In this document: one piece after another, positions 26,704 to 35,756 of the stretch
How the letters are laid out: each line of letters opens with the position of its first letter
Position numbering within the stretch: the first letter of the stretch is position 1
Assembly (NCBI RefSeq): GCF_003605435.1
Contig: NZ_QXQB01000003.1
Span: forward strand, 310,001 to 374,000
Source of the DNA: Paenibacillus pinisoli
GTDB taxonomy: Bacteria; Bacillota; Bacilli; Paenibacillales; Paenibacillaceae
DNA: 64,000 nt
Reading direction: 5' to 3'
The notes under the pieces: generated by a model
Databases searched by the model: none
The model's input: the letters and a program-made list of their open reading frames with translations, nothing else
What the model was told of the DNA's origin: nothing
Position numbers and translations under genes: made by a program

Positions 26704-27105
26704 ATGAAGCTTCCAATCCGCAACATATTCCTCATGCTGTTCGCAGCCGCAACGCTGTACGGCGCGCTCGCCAGCCCGCCTGCTCCTGAGCAGGCAGCTG
26801 TCGCAGCTCCCGTTCTATCCGCTCATTCCGAATCCGCAATTAAACTGGCATCCGCCCAAAACCCGTCTTATGCTCCGCTGCATGAATTGGTGAATCAATA
26901 TGGTGGCCTGCTGACCTATAACCGCGAGACCGATACGATCGACCTGACGGTAAGCGGCGCGAATTTCACCCTGCTGCTGGAGAACGGTACGGTCCTTCAG
27001 AACGGTTATGAAGCTCCGGGAGACTATTACTTGCAGGACGGTGTGTTGTACATGAACGCAGACCAGTTCAAGAAGCTGGCTGCGTTCTCCGATCTTGCCT
27101 CATGA
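26704..27105 (+). CDS. Small secreted protein, copper amine oxidase N-terminal-like
   Basis: This is a 133-aa protein with a signal peptide (residues 1-24, IFLMLFAAATLYGALA). The C-terminal 65 residues (GGLLTYNRETDTIDLTVSGA, then YYLQDGVLYMNADQFKKLA) look like one half of the copper-amine-oxidase-N1 stalk domain common in Paenibacillus exported proteins. This domain binds no copper by itself. AAGGAGG precedes the ATG. The last six bases overlap the convergent AAC(3) gene. Function is unknown. Confidence 0.7.
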   Translation: MKLPIRNIFLMLFAAATLYGALASPPAPEQAAVAAPVLSAHSESAIKLASAQNPSYAPLHELVNQYGGLLTYNRETDTIDLTVSGANFTLLLENGTVLQNGYEAPGDYYLQDGVLYMNADQFKKLAAFSDLAS

Positions 27106-27906
27106 CCCTCGATGCTGCTCCATCCAGCTCACACCGTAATCCACCAACCTGCGAATCGGCATGAGCCGCACTTCCGCATCTCCTATCTTTCCTCTGAGCA
27201 CGGCATCGGCACATTCCTTCTCGAACGCTTCTCCAATTGCATTGAAATCATCCGAATCGTAATCCAGATCCTGATACACCGTCCACTCGCGCAATCCATT
27301 GACAAGGCGTGGCGCACCTTGCTGCCTGTACTGTTTGGTCCGATACGCCGCTCTATGCTCCGACAGATGAAGAGATGTATTCCGGTCGTATCCTACGCCC
27401 AGCAGCATCACCCATCCGTCCAGATCATACAGCCTGGCCAGCGGCGATTGTTCGCCCAGACCATTGGTTAAACCATGACCCTCTGTCATTCTGGCAGCAT
27501 GCGGACCTCGAGCCGCGAAGGATACTTGCGGATGCGAGCTTCTCAGCGTCCCCTCCTGCTTGCGGAAGCATTCTGCCGTATGGCCCATGCTTCTTGTAGG
27601 CGTCAGATCCGCTTCGAATGGCGGCATCTCGGCTCTAATGATAGGCCACCAGGCTTCCGGAACAGGCGGATTCTGCCACTCGGCAGGGTCCGACAAGTCA
27701 GACGTATGCGTCGGCATAACCAGCGTACCCTGCGGTCCCAGAGCATGCTCCAGCGCGTGTATGACGGCGGCAGGCCCTCCCACAATCCAGCGCCCGGTTG
27801 CCTTGAGTGATGTATGAAGAAGCAGCGTCAAGCCGCGCTGAACCCCCAGCTCCTCGAAATCCCGCGCCAACCCCGATACCGTCAGCGGCAATTGCTGTAT
27901 ATTCAT
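27100..27906 (-). CDS. AAC(3)-family N-acetyltransferase
   Basis: This is a 268-aa protein of the aminoglycoside 3-N-acetyltransferase (antibiotic_NAT) fold. Typical elements are LLLHTSLKATGRWIVGG, TLVMPTHTSDLSDP, MGHTAECFRKQEGTLRSSHP, SFAARGPHA and LLGVGYDRNTSLHLSEH, with the conserved histidines. Chromosomal Bacillales members such as YokD bind CoA and often have no proven resistance role. ATG 27906 has GGGAGGCGG eight bases upstream; the ATG nine codons further up lacks one. It is a single gene. Confidence 0.87.
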   Translation of the reverse strand: MNIQQLPLTVSGLARDFEELGVQRGLTLLLHTSLKATGRWIVGGPAAVIHALEHALGPQGTLVMPTHTSDLSDPAEWQNPPVPEAWWPIIRAEMPPFEADLTPTRSMGHTAECFRKQEGTLRSSHPQVSFAARGPHAARMTEGHGLTNGLGEQSPLARLYDLDGWVMLLGVGYDRNTSLHLSEHRAAYRTKQYRQQGAPRLVNGLREWTVYQDLDYDSDDFNAIGEAFEKECADAVLRGKIGDAEVRLMPIRRLVDYGVSWMEQHRGS

Positions 27907-28007
27907 AGGCTTAGCCCGCCTCCCTTTTCTCATGCATGTATAACAACTATTGTATCGCCTTCCGCGGGGACGGCGCCAACCCTCATTTGATTATAAGCAA
28001 AAAATAC

Positions 28008-28052
28008 AAAAAACCATGCCAGCGCAGCATATGGCTCCGGGTGGCATGGTTT
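28008..28052 (-). terminator. Terminator downstream of the 57-aa gene
   Basis: A 10-bp stem (AAACCATGCC / GGCATGGTTT), loop of 22 bases, with an A tract at 28008-28013 that becomes a U tract on the minus transcript. Confidence 0.8.
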
Positions 28053-28096
28053 CATCTCGTTACTTATTGTATATCTATTGGACGGTCCTCTGCGTA

Positions 28097-28270
28097 TTAC
28101 AGCTGATCCGCATTCCTCAAGGCATGCTCCCAGCTAGGAAAATAAAACAGCGCATTCCGCATTAACTCAGGATCACTCTGCTTTACCTGCTTCTTGCTGG
28201 TGGCTCCTCCGCTCGATTGCAGCTTCTTAATCCGGCGAACGACCTCGTCCGCGCCTAGTGTGAATTCCAT
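28097..28270 (-). CDS. 57-aa conserved-looking small protein
   Basis: A short protein starting at ATG 28270, with AAAGGAG nine bases upstream; a longer frame reaches 28318 without a ribosome site. The N-terminal half is charged and helical (GADEVVRRIKKLQSSGG). The C-terminal half (DPELMRNALFYFPSWEHALRNA) has the P-x(3)-A-x(2)-YF-x-SW-x(2)-A pattern of the small DNA-associated helical repeats often found with homing nucleases. A terminator follows 45 bp later, which supports a real monocistronic gene. Function is unknown. Confidence 0.65.
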   Translation of the reverse strand: MEFTLGADEVVRRIKKLQSSGGATSKKQVKQSDPELMRNALFYFPSWEHALRNADQL

Positions 28271-28363
28271 CGGCTTCGCTCCTTTCCTAGGATGCTCCCC
28301 CATTCTCCAGTCTTTCATCGAGAGGAAGATCTATACCTATGAAAGTGAAATTCGTGGAAGCCG

Positions 28364-29797
28364 CTAGAACTGGAAGTAGATAAAGCTGCTTGATTCGCCT
28401 TTCATCAGCAAGAAGAGCAGCACAATGGCAATGATCGCATATACGGCGCCCCGCACGATCGACGGCACGTTAAATTGCCATGCCAGCGACCATCTCTTGA
28501 ATCGGGATACGACGATATATTCAAGGATATGAAGCAGGTAAAGCCCCGCTGCCACCGCAAGGAGCAGCAGATGCTGCTTCGTAAACTGAATGCCGTCCAT
28601 CATCGTCATCTTCTTCAGCATATAGACAGCGTCCGACCAGCTGTTCGCCCGGAAGAAGACCCAGCCGACTACAGTCAGGTGGAAGAATACAAATATCGAA
28701 AATACTTTGTAAATCCGGTTATTAAGCGCATCCTTCCAGCCAAGGCGCTTAATGCCCTTGTCATACAGCCGGTGGCCCGCCGACAGCAAGCCGTGGTACA
28801 GGCCCCAGATGATGAACGTCCAGGCCGCGCCATGCCAAATGCCGGATATCGTCATCGCCGCAATCAAGTTGGCATATATGCGCCAGTTCGCTACGCGGGA
28901 GCCGCCGAGCGGGATAAAGATATAGTCGCGAATCCATTGCGACAGCGTAATATGCCATCTTCTCCAGAACTCGGCCGGATTCGCGCTCAGGTAAGGCGTC
29001 TTGAAGTTCAGATCCAGGCGCAGGCCCAGCAAGAAGCCGATACCGACCGCCATCTCGCTGTAAGCGGAGAAGTCGAAGTAAATCTGGAACGCAAAGAGAT
29101 AGGAGGCGATCCATGATTCCACGCCGCTAAGCGTCTGCGCTTTGGAGAAGTAGTCGTTCACATACGGCGCGATCTGCTCCACAATCACCACTTTTTTGAA
29201 CAGGCCGAGCAATATAAACGCCAGTCCCAGCTTCACGCGAGGGGTGCGGAACAGGATTGAGCTGATCTTGCGCAGCTGCGGAATGAAATCGTTGCCCCGC
29301 AGTATCGGGCCTGCCGCGGAATGCGCGAACAGGGAGATAAAGACCCAGAATTCCAGCAGCGAGCGGCTAGGCTTCAGCTTCCCTCTATGCACATCGACGA
29401 GATAAGCAATGAGCTGGAACGAGTAGAAGGATATGCCGATCGGCAGCGCAATGCTGCGGTCCGCGAACGCCGTTCCTTGCAGCGAGAAGGTCATTCCCAG
29501 CATGCTCTCGATATTTTCGAGCAGGAACATCGAATACTTGAAGAACAGAAGGTTGGCAAGCACGACAGCCAGTCCAAGCCCCAGCGCCAGCTTGCCCTTT
29601 GGTCCCTGCAGACCCTTGGATATAAAGTACACAGATGCCACAATGGCGAAGAACAGCAGAAAGTAGCCCACTCCCGCGTAAGCGTAGAACGCGGCATTCG
29701 CCAGCGCCAGAATGATCATTCTGCCGCGAGGGAACGCATAATACAGGGCAAAGACGGCAGCCAGAAATATGAGAAATGTCGGTGAATTAAATAACAT
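28364..29797 (-). CDS. MBOAT family O-acyltransferase (AlgI-like)
   Basis: This is a 477-aa polytopic membrane protein with about 11 helices. The MBOAT catalytic histidine lies in GIWHGAAWTFIIWGLYHG (about residues 315-332), with conserved PAEFWRRWHITLSQWIRDYIF before it. AlgI, DltB and PatA proteins of this family move an acyl group across the membrane to a periplasmic or wall acceptor together with an SGNH partner. That partner is encoded immediately upstream, two bases away, so the pair probably O-acetylates an exported polysaccharide or wall polymer. Confidence 0.9.
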   Translation of the reverse strand: MLFNSPTFLIFLAAVFALYYAFPRGRMIILALANAAFYAYAGVGYFLLFFAIVASVYFISKGLQGPKGKLALGLGLAVVLANLLFFKYSMFLLENIESMLGMTFSLQGTAFADRSIALPIGISFYSFQLIAYLVDVHRGKLKPSRSLLEFWVFISLFAHSAAGPILRGNDFIPQLRKISSILFRTPRVKLGLAFILLGLFKKVVIVEQIAPYVNDYFSKAQTLSGVESWIASYLFAFQIYFDFSAYSEMAVGIGFLLGLRLDLNFKTPYLSANPAEFWRRWHITLSQWIRDYIFIPLGGSRVANWRIYANLIAAMTISGIWHGAAWTFIIWGLYHGLLSAGHRLYDKGIKRLGWKDALNNRIYKVFSIFVFFHLTVVGWVFFRANSWSDAVYMLKKMTMMDGIQFTKQHLLLLAVAAGLYLLHILEYIVVSRFKRWSLAWQFNVPSIVRGAVYAIIAIVLLFLLMKGESSSFIYFQF

Positions 29798-29799
29798 GA

Positions 29800-30957
29800 T
29801 TAAGCCCCCTTACCCGTCCAGGCGTCCCAAATGATACGGGCAAGGAGCTCATTGCCTTCTTTGGTCAGATGAACATGATCAGTGAATAAGTTCGGATCAA
29901 TGCGGTCTTGCAGCGTGACGTAGTCCACGCCCAGCTCCGCCAGATAGGAGTCGATTTTCTCCATATTGGCGACATAGCCGGGATTCGTCACTTCTTTCTT
30001 GGACAGCTCGCCGTTGCTTCCGGCCACGAAGACAAACAAGCGTTTCCCTTGCTGGTGCTCCGCGATCCGGTTCATGAAGTAGACGGTCCAGTTGGAATCC
30101 GTCATATTGAACGGCTCCGGACTGAAGAAATTCAAATACTGCGGCGATGTAATCCACTTTTCCGAAAATTTCTTTTCGTTCCATGCCCGCGGATCGCCCA
30201 TGACGTCGCTTTCTTTGCCCATTGCCTTAATCGCTTCCGGGATAACCGTCTTGTATTTGATAACCGGCACCCAATCCGTGATCGCTTCGATTGCGTTATG
30301 CTCGGTCCCTTTCCAGCCTGTCACATTTTTATAGCCGTTCGCTTCCAGATGCGGCAGCACCTTCTTGAAGGTAGCCGGATCCGCTTTCTTCAAATCGTCA
30401 CCCAGCCAAAATACCTTCCGTACGCCAGGACTTGCCTCTACGAATGAGGAGTATGTCAAGCCGATCATAACGTTGTCCGTCTTGATGCCGCGCTCGTCCA
30501 GCATCAGAAGCAGCGTGTAGGCGTCGCCCGCCATAATCGACGGCGCCGACAGATTGAACACCGCCTGAAGCTTGCCGTCTCCGTCCGCCGTAGCGTTGTC
30601 GGACAGATATCTTCCCAAGGAATGATCCGAGCTCTCATTCGTGCCCCAGGCAACAGAGTTGCCAATCAGAATCGCATAGTTGGTCAAGCCATTGTCCTTA
30701 ATATGCCGGGCCATCTCATCGACGACAATGCCCATTACCTTGGAATCGGCCAGGAACATGTCATAGTTAAGCCTGTGCTTGTATACGGTATCCAGCTTCA
30801 CCATATAACTCGCCGCAAACTGTGCCAGAATGAAAAATAGTAACGCAAATGCAATGCCGTAGTACCCGTATCTCGCTTTCCGAAGCTTGGAGTAGGGGGC
30901 TTTCTTGCGCGCTGACGGTACTGATATCTGCGCTGTCGTGTTCAGTTCCTGGTTCAT
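29800..30957 (-). CDS. SGNH-hydrolase-like acyltransferase partner of MBOAT
   Basis: This is a 385-aa protein with one N-terminal transmembrane helix (about residues 32-52, YYGIAFALLFFILAQFAASYM) and a large extracytoplasmic domain. SGNH-type landmarks are IGNSVAWG (block I, with Ser), NLSAPSIMAGDAYTLL, and DHVHLTKEGNELLARII (Asp/His of block V). It resembles the AlgX/AlgJ/DltD group that works with MBOAT proteins. ATG 30957 follows GAGAGG by about 12 bases; a longer open frame to 31059 lacks support. The two genes have a two-base gap and no other polysaccharide genes adjoin. Confidence 0.8.
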   Translation of the reverse strand: MNQELNTTAQISVPSARKKAPYSKLRKARYGYYGIAFALLFFILAQFAASYMVKLDTVYKHRLNYDMFLADSKVMGIVVDEMARHIKDNGLTNYAILIGNSVAWGTNESSDHSLGRYLSDNATADGDGKLQAVFNLSAPSIMAGDAYTLLLMLDERGIKTDNVMIGLTYSSFVEASPGVRKVFWLGDDLKKADPATFKKVLPHLEANGYKNVTGWKGTEHNAIEAITDWVPVIKYKTVIPEAIKAMGKESDVMGDPRAWNEKKFSEKWITSPQYLNFFSPEPFNMTDSNWTVYFMNRIAEHQQGKRLFVFVAGSNGELSKKEVTNPGYVANMEKIDSYLAELGVDYVTLQDRIDPNLFTDHVHLTKEGNELLARIIWDAWTGKGA

Positions 30958-31146
30958 GACGTACTGTAAACCTCTCTTCAACTGATTGTAGTTGGATAAT
31001 CGAAAGTTGTCTCTAACATTTATACCATGCGTGACGACAATTGGATAGATGTGTCGCATGCCAAAATATTTGTCAGCAAGGTGATTGCCAATCCTGATTC
31101 CGCCTCGCTATAATGAGTCGTTGAGATTCGGGGAGGCTATCTAATC

Positions 31147-32436
31147 ATGCTGCTCGCGCTAGGTATTTTTGCAATTACGATTACATTCGTCATCTGGCAG
31201 CCGAAGGGATTGAATATCGGCTACTCGGCAGCGGGCGGCGCTATTATCGCGCTTCTGCTGGGCGTAGTGACGCTTCAAGACGTCTGGGATGTTACAGCTA
31301 TCGTCTGGAACGCCACACTCGCTTTAATCGGAATCATGATCATTTCTTTGCTGCTGGACGAGACCGGATTTTTCGAATGGGCTGCGCTCCATGTGGCCCG
31401 ATTATCGGGAGGCAGCGGCAAGCGGCTGTTCGTCTATATCATCCTGCTCGGAGCAGGCGTGTCCATCTTCTTCGCCAATGACGGAGCCGTGCTTATTCTG
31501 ACGCCGATTGTGCTGGCGATGGTCAGAGCGCTGCGATTCGATGAACGGATGGTCTTGCCTTTCGTCATGGCAGGCGGCTTCATCTCGGATACGGCTTCGC
31601 TTCCGCTCGTCATCAGCAATCTGGTGAACATCCTGTCGGCCGACTTCTTCGGCATCGGATTCATGGAGTATGCCAGCCGCATGATCGTGCCGACCGTATT
31701 CGCGGTTCTATCCAGCTTGCTGGTGCTCTATCTGTTCTTCCGCAAGAGCATTCCGCAAAGCTACGAGAACAATGATCTGAAGGAGCCCCGCGACGCGATC
31801 AAGGACAAGCGAATGTTCACGCTATCCTGGTATGTGCTCGCCCTGCTTCTTATTGCTTATCTGGCAAGCGAATATATCCCGGTTCCGATCTCCGCCATGA
31901 TCGGCGCCGCTGCGCTGGTGCTGCTCATGGCCGCCCGCAAGAGCGAGGCAGTCCGCACGCGGGAAGTGATCTGGAAAGCGCCGTGGTCCATCGTCATCTT
32001 CTCCATTGGTATGTATGTTGTCGTCTACGGGCTTCGCAACGCAGGATTGACTGACCAGCTCGGGGCGTTGTTCCAGTGGGCAGCCGATCAGGGCTTGTTC
32101 GCCGCAACAATGGTTACCGGCTTCTGCGCGGCGATCCTCTCCTCGGTCATGAACAATCTGCCTACGGTCATGATCGATGCGCTTGCGATTGACGGCGTTG
32201 CCGCTGAAGGCGCGCTGCGGGAAGCCATGATATACGCCAATATCATCGGCTCCGATCTGGGTCCCAAGATGACGCCTATCGGGTCGCTTGCGACGCTCTT
32301 GTGGCTCCATGTCTTGTCCAGAAAAGGAATGCGGATCACATGGGGCTATTATTTCAAGGTTGGCGTCATCCTGACGCTGCCCGTCTTATTCCTAACGCTG
32401 CTCGGCTTATATTTGTTGCTTTTTTCCATCTACTAA
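31147..32436 (+). CDS. arsB: Arsenite efflux membrane protein ArsB
   Basis: This is a 429-aa protein with about 12 transmembrane helices that follows E. coli ArsB over its whole length: VIWQPKGLNIGYSA, IISLLLDETGFFEWAALHV, FANDGAVLILTPIVLAM, VYGLRNAGLTDQL and GSDLGPKMTPIGSLATLLWL. ArsB exports arsenite and antimonite, driven by proton motive force or with ArsA. No arsR, arsC or arsA gene lies nearby, which is unusual. GGGGAGG lies ten bases before the ATG. It is divergent from the SGNH gene and convergent with chrA. Confidence 0.92.
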   Translation: MLLALGIFAITITFVIWQPKGLNIGYSAAGGAIIALLLGVVTLQDVWDVTAIVWNATLALIGIMIISLLLDETGFFEWAALHVARLSGGSGKRLFVYIILLGAGVSIFFANDGAVLILTPIVLAMVRALRFDERMVLPFVMAGGFISDTASLPLVISNLVNILSADFFGIGFMEYASRMIVPTVFAVLSSLLVLYLFFRKSIPQSYENNDLKEPRDAIKDKRMFTLSWYVLALLLIAYLASEYIPVPISAMIGAAALVLLMAARKSEAVRTREVIWKAPWSIVIFSIGMYVVVYGLRNAGLTDQLGALFQWAADQGLFAATMVTGFCAAILSSVMNNLPTVMIDALAIDGVAAEGALREAMIYANIIGSDLGPKMTPIGSLATLLWLHVLSRKGMRITWGYYFKVGVILTLPVLFLTLLGLYLLLFSIY

Positions 32437-32458
32437 TTTTTAGAAATTAAACAACAGA

Positions 32459-32506
32459 AAGGTATCTCTTCAGGGAGCTCGCTCCCTGAAGAGATACCTT
32501 CTTTTT
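32459..32506. terminator. Bidirectional terminator between arsB and chrA
   Basis: A perfect 20-bp inverted repeat (AAGGTATCTCTTCAGGGAGC and its complement, two bases apart) is followed by CTTTTTAT on the plus side. The minus side has only AACAGAA, so termination is stronger for arsB. Confidence 0.9.
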
Positions 32507-32529
32507 ATATACAGGGTGGGGAGAAGCCG

Positions 32530-33726
32530 TTATCCCCCAATCCCAAGCGCTCCGCCTGCAGCACCTATCACGACGATGATCCATGGCGGAAGCTTCCAAT
32601 AGGAAAGCAGGACAAACAGGATAGCGGCAAAAGCAGCGTCCTGCGGCGAGCCTATGGCGCTTGTCCAGATCGGATCGTAGAATGCAGCAAGCAGCAGGCC
32701 GACGACTGCCGCATTGACGCCGGCAAGCGCCCGGCGCGCCAGCGGCACGCTCCGCAGCGTGTCCCAGAAGGGAAGCGCTCCGGCGACGAGAAGGAACGCA
32801 GGCAAGAAGATCGCAAGTGTTGCTATTGCGGCGCCTAGAGGCCCCTCCATAACGGTCCCCAGATAAGCCGCAAACGTAAAGAGCGGACCCGGCACAGCTT
32901 GAGCCGCGCCATAGCCGGCCAGAAACTGCTCGGCGCTTACCCAGCCCCTGCCTGCAATCTCGTCCTCCAGCAGCGGAAGCACAACATGCCCGCCTCCGAA
33001 TACGAGAGAGCCTGAGCGATAGAAGCTGTCTGCCATAGCCATAAGGCCTCCTGTCTCCCGCAGCATGGGCAAGGCAACCAGCAGACCTGCGAACAGCAGC
33101 AAGCAGATCATGCCGAAGCGCCGGGACAGCGGTGCGCGGCGCTCCGGCTCCATCTCGACCGGCTTCAGCGTCCCGGCCTCGCCCGATTGATCCCGGCACA
33201 GCCACACCCCTGCCGCTGCTGCCAGCGCAATTATGGCGATCTGAGTGAAGGCAGTTGGCCAAAGCAAGGCTGACGCCGCCGATACGACGGCTATCGTAGC
33301 AAGCAGCCGTCCCGAAGCCAGCTTCTGGCCCATGCCCATGATGGCATGGGCGACAATCGCAACCGCTACAAGCTTAAGCCCGTGCAGCCAGCCGCTCCCG
33401 TCCGTGCCCGATGCTTGCATATACCATCCGAACAGCATCAGCGCCAGTACAGACGGCCACGTAAAACCGATGAACGACAGGATTCCGCCAAGCAGACCGC
33501 CCCGCTTCAGCCCGATGCCAATACCGACCTGGCTGCTTGCAGGGCCGGGGAGGAACTGGCATAACGCGACCAGCTCCGCATATTCCCCCTCGCCGAGCCA
33601 CTTCCGGCGGCAAACATATTCATCATGGAAATAGCCTAAGTGGGCGATAGGCCCGCCAAAGGAAGTCAGGCCAAGCTTCGTCGATACCCATAACAGCTCC
33701 AGCCATACGGCCATCTTGCTTTTCAA
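32530..33726 (-). CDS. chrA: Chromate transporter ChrA, two-domain form
   Basis: This is a 398-aa membrane protein of the CHR family with two homologous halves. The N-terminal half shows TSFGGPIAHLGYFHDEYV and LCQFLPGPASSQVGIGIG; the C-terminal half shows FGGGHVVLPLLEDEI and GYGAAQAVPGPLFTFAAYLG. The family exports chromate, in some bacteria sulfate-sensitive. The start is TTG 33726, with GGGAGG ten bases upstream. An overlapping frame on the same strand (32447-33262) is a shadow. The gene is followed by the hairpin shared with arsB. Confidence 0.92.
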   Translation of the reverse strand: MKSKMAVWLELLWVSTKLGLTSFGGPIAHLGYFHDEYVCRRKWLGEGEYAELVALCQFLPGPASSQVGIGIGLKRGGLLGGILSFIGFTWPSVLALMLFGWYMQASGTDGSGWLHGLKLVAVAIVAHAIMGMGQKLASGRLLATIAVVSAASALLWPTAFTQIAIIALAAAAGVWLCRDQSGEAGTLKPVEMEPERRAPLSRRFGMICLLLFAGLLVALPMLRETGGLMAMADSFYRSGSLVFGGGHVVLPLLEDEIAGRGWVSAEQFLAGYGAAQAVPGPLFTFAAYLGTVMEGPLGAAIATLAIFLPAFLLVAGALPFWDTLRSVPLARRALAGVNAAVVGLLLAAFYDPIWTSAIGSPQDAAFAAILFVLLSYWKLPPWIIVVIGAAGGALGIGG

Positions 33727-33839
33727 CGTATCAGATCCTCCCTGTATACTGATCCTATATAGCTAACGCCATTGTAAATTAACAATCAGCGGCTGGGAAG
33801 AACTATTGCAGCAGGCGAGTGTCCTTGCAGGGAGAATGC

Positions 33840-34706
33840 TTATCCGGCGAGCGTGCTTCCGCCCTTCTTCAAGCGCCATGCTTCCAGACATGCCCGCAAG
33901 CCAGCCGCTGTCGTCACGACCAAAAATGCGAGCGCCGCAAGCGGCAGCAGCGACCATTCCAGGAGCGGCCGCTCCAGCAAGGTCTGCACACCGATAGCCA
34001 TAAGCCCTCCAATAAACGTCACCCCTGCAATATGGAGCAGCGTCCGCTGCAATCGCTCCGTCATCGCGCTTCTCCATGCCAGCCACGCGATAATCGGCAG
34101 CACCTGCAGCGCATGGAACCCAAGCCCGTGGAACCAGATCAGATTGCCATCCAGGCCGACGTATCTGCCGCCGTTAATCGAGATGCAAATTCCACCTATA
34201 AACGAGAACATAACGGCGATCATAGCGTAACGCACGCTCAGTACGACGCCCCGCTGCAGCTGTGAGGCGCGCTTCCGGAAAAACGCCGCCGCAAAAACCA
34301 CATAATACGCAACCAGCAGCAAAGCGACCATTCCAAAACCGTTCGCTACCGCAAGATCAAAGGCGGAACCGTCTGTCACGAACCGGGGATTAACCCCGCG
34401 AATATGCTGGACCGTCTCTGCAAAATAAGAATACAGCCCAAGCGCAATGTACGACCATCGGAAGAAGGCTCTGCTCTTGCGCCCCATACCCGAATACGGG
34501 CTGACAGCTGCCGTAGACAGCAAGAAGATGCCAAGCGCCGCATTAAACGAAAAAGCTTTGGCCATGCCGGAGCCCGGCGTTTCGTCCGTGCCGAGCAGAA
34601 GCGCTCCTAATCCGCACACGAGCGCCAGGGCGAAGCCCAGAAGTCCCGTGAGCACCATCCACTTCTCGCCTTTAAACCATAATGGCTGTTCCTTCACCGT
34701 AACCAT
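33840..34706 (-). CDS. Integral membrane protein of unknown function
   Basis: This is a 288-aa protein with eight likely transmembrane helices (for instance WMVLTGLLGFALALVCGLGAL near the N-terminus and LPLAALAFLVVTTAAGL near the C-terminus). Conserved-looking polar spots are GGRYVGLDGNLIWFHGLGFHALQVLPI, with two histidines inside the membrane region. I do not recognise the family. AGGAGG lies one base before ATG 34706, so GTG at codon 4 may be the real start. It precedes chrA on the same strand by 113 bp. Confidence 0.7.
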   Translation of the reverse strand: MVTVKEQPLWFKGEKWMVLTGLLGFALALVCGLGALLLGTDETPGSGMAKAFSFNAALGIFLLSTAAVSPYSGMGRKSRAFFRWSYIALGLYSYFAETVQHIRGVNPRFVTDGSAFDLAVANGFGMVALLLVAYYVVFAAAFFRKRASQLQRGVVLSVRYAMIAVMFSFIGGICISINGGRYVGLDGNLIWFHGLGFHALQVLPIIAWLAWRSAMTERLQRTLLHIAGVTFIGGLMAIGVQTLLERPLLEWSLLPLAALAFLVVTTAAGLRACLEAWRLKKGGSTLAG

Positions 34707-34834
34707 TCCTCCTGTAAGTTCGATAGCTCAACTTTACAGAAGGATGGATCATCCCGTTACGGTCGGCGGCTGTATTTCTTCCTCCGACATTGGTTCATGG
34801 GAAAAGCTGGACTTCAGTCGCATCGCCTGTCATT

Positions 34835-35623
34835 CTACAGACAGAACTTGGCCATCGCCTCCACGACTCCCTCGCCGTAGCCATGCTTGCATACATAATC
34901 AGCCTCCGCCTTCAGCTCATCATGAGCGTTCGCTACAGCTACTCCAATCTCGGCATATTGCAGCATGTCCAGATCATTCAGCTGATTGCCCAGCGCCATA
35001 ATTTCCTCTCGCTTAATGCCGAGCCGCTCCGCAATCTTGCGCAGCGCCGTCCCCTTGCTCTGTCCGCCATTCATAATCTCCCAATAGTCCGCTTCCGACT
35101 GAAAGGCGGAGAACCGGGCATGGACTGGCTCATGGTGCGCCCATACCCCGCGGATCGTGGTCATATCGCCCATTAGAATGACCTTCTGAATGGGGACGTC
35201 CCTCCAAGTGCGGTCTCCCTCCCCCAGCAAGGTGCACTGCACGGCCTCCTTCACCTCGTAGCGTCTTACCGCTTCCGATTCGCGGAATACAAACACGCCA
35301 TCCTCGCGGAACAAGAATGCGTCGACCGCAGCCTCTCTCGCATCCCCGAGCAGCGCTTCAACATCGCCGGCAAGGAAGGAGGCCGACTCCAGCACCTCTC
35401 CCTTCTGCGCGATGACAGCGCCGTTGCACAGAATATAGGGCATGCCGAGCGCCAGCTCTCTCTCGAAAGGGGCTGCGGTAAGCAGCGGCCTCCCTGTGGC
35501 GAACGTGAACAATCCTCCCCGCTTTGTGAATGCCTCAATGGCCTCCTTGACCGGATTCGCCAACTGATGTTCAGGAGACAACAGTGTGCCGTCCAGATCG
35601 CTTGCAATAAGGCGTATCGTCAC
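34835..35623 (-). CDS. Cof-type HAD-IIB phosphatase
   Basis: This is a 262-aa haloacid-dehalogenase-superfamily hydrolase. Motif I is SDLDGTLLSPEH (the nucleophile and acid/base Asp), motif II FATGRPLLT, the motif III lysine in SKGTALRKIAE, and motif IV GNQLNDLDMLQYAEIGVAVANA. The C2B cap between them marks the Cof/YidA subfamily, which dephosphorylates sugar phosphates and FMN-like compounds. It lies downstream of the ugp-glpP operon, separated from it by a terminator. Confidence 0.88.
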   Translation of the reverse strand: MTIRLIASDLDGTLLSPEHQLANPVKEAIEAFTKRGGLFTFATGRPLLTAAPFERELALGMPYILCNGAVIAQKGEVLESASFLAGDVEALLGDAREAAVDAFLFREDGVFVFRESEAVRRYEVKEAVQCTLLGEGDRTWRDVPIQKVILMGDMTTIRGVWAHHEPVHARFSAFQSEADYWEIMNGGQSKGTALRKIAERLGIKREEIMALGNQLNDLDMLQYAEIGVAVANAHDELKAEADYVCKHGYGEGVVEAMAKFCL

Positions 35624-35657
35624 CTAATTCCCTCCTACCCAAGCCTTAATTTCCATG

Positions 35658-35725
35658 AAAAAACCGAGTCGCCACACGAAGCGAACGGGTGACTGCCGAC
35701 CCGCCCATCGCCTGATTCCTCGGTT
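35658..35725 (-). terminator. Terminator of the ugp-glpP operon
   Basis: On the minus strand AACCGAG and CTCGGTT pair around a structured 50-base loop and are followed by TTTTTT (plus A tract 35658-35663). Confidence 0.7.
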
Positions 35726-35756
35726 ATCTCGTCAACTCGATCCTTATATAAAGCTG

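Noticed and set aside
32447..33262. Same-strand frame-shifted ORF inside chrA
   Set aside because: The product is Gly/Arg/Cys-rich without helices, while the other frame is an intact two-domain ChrA.
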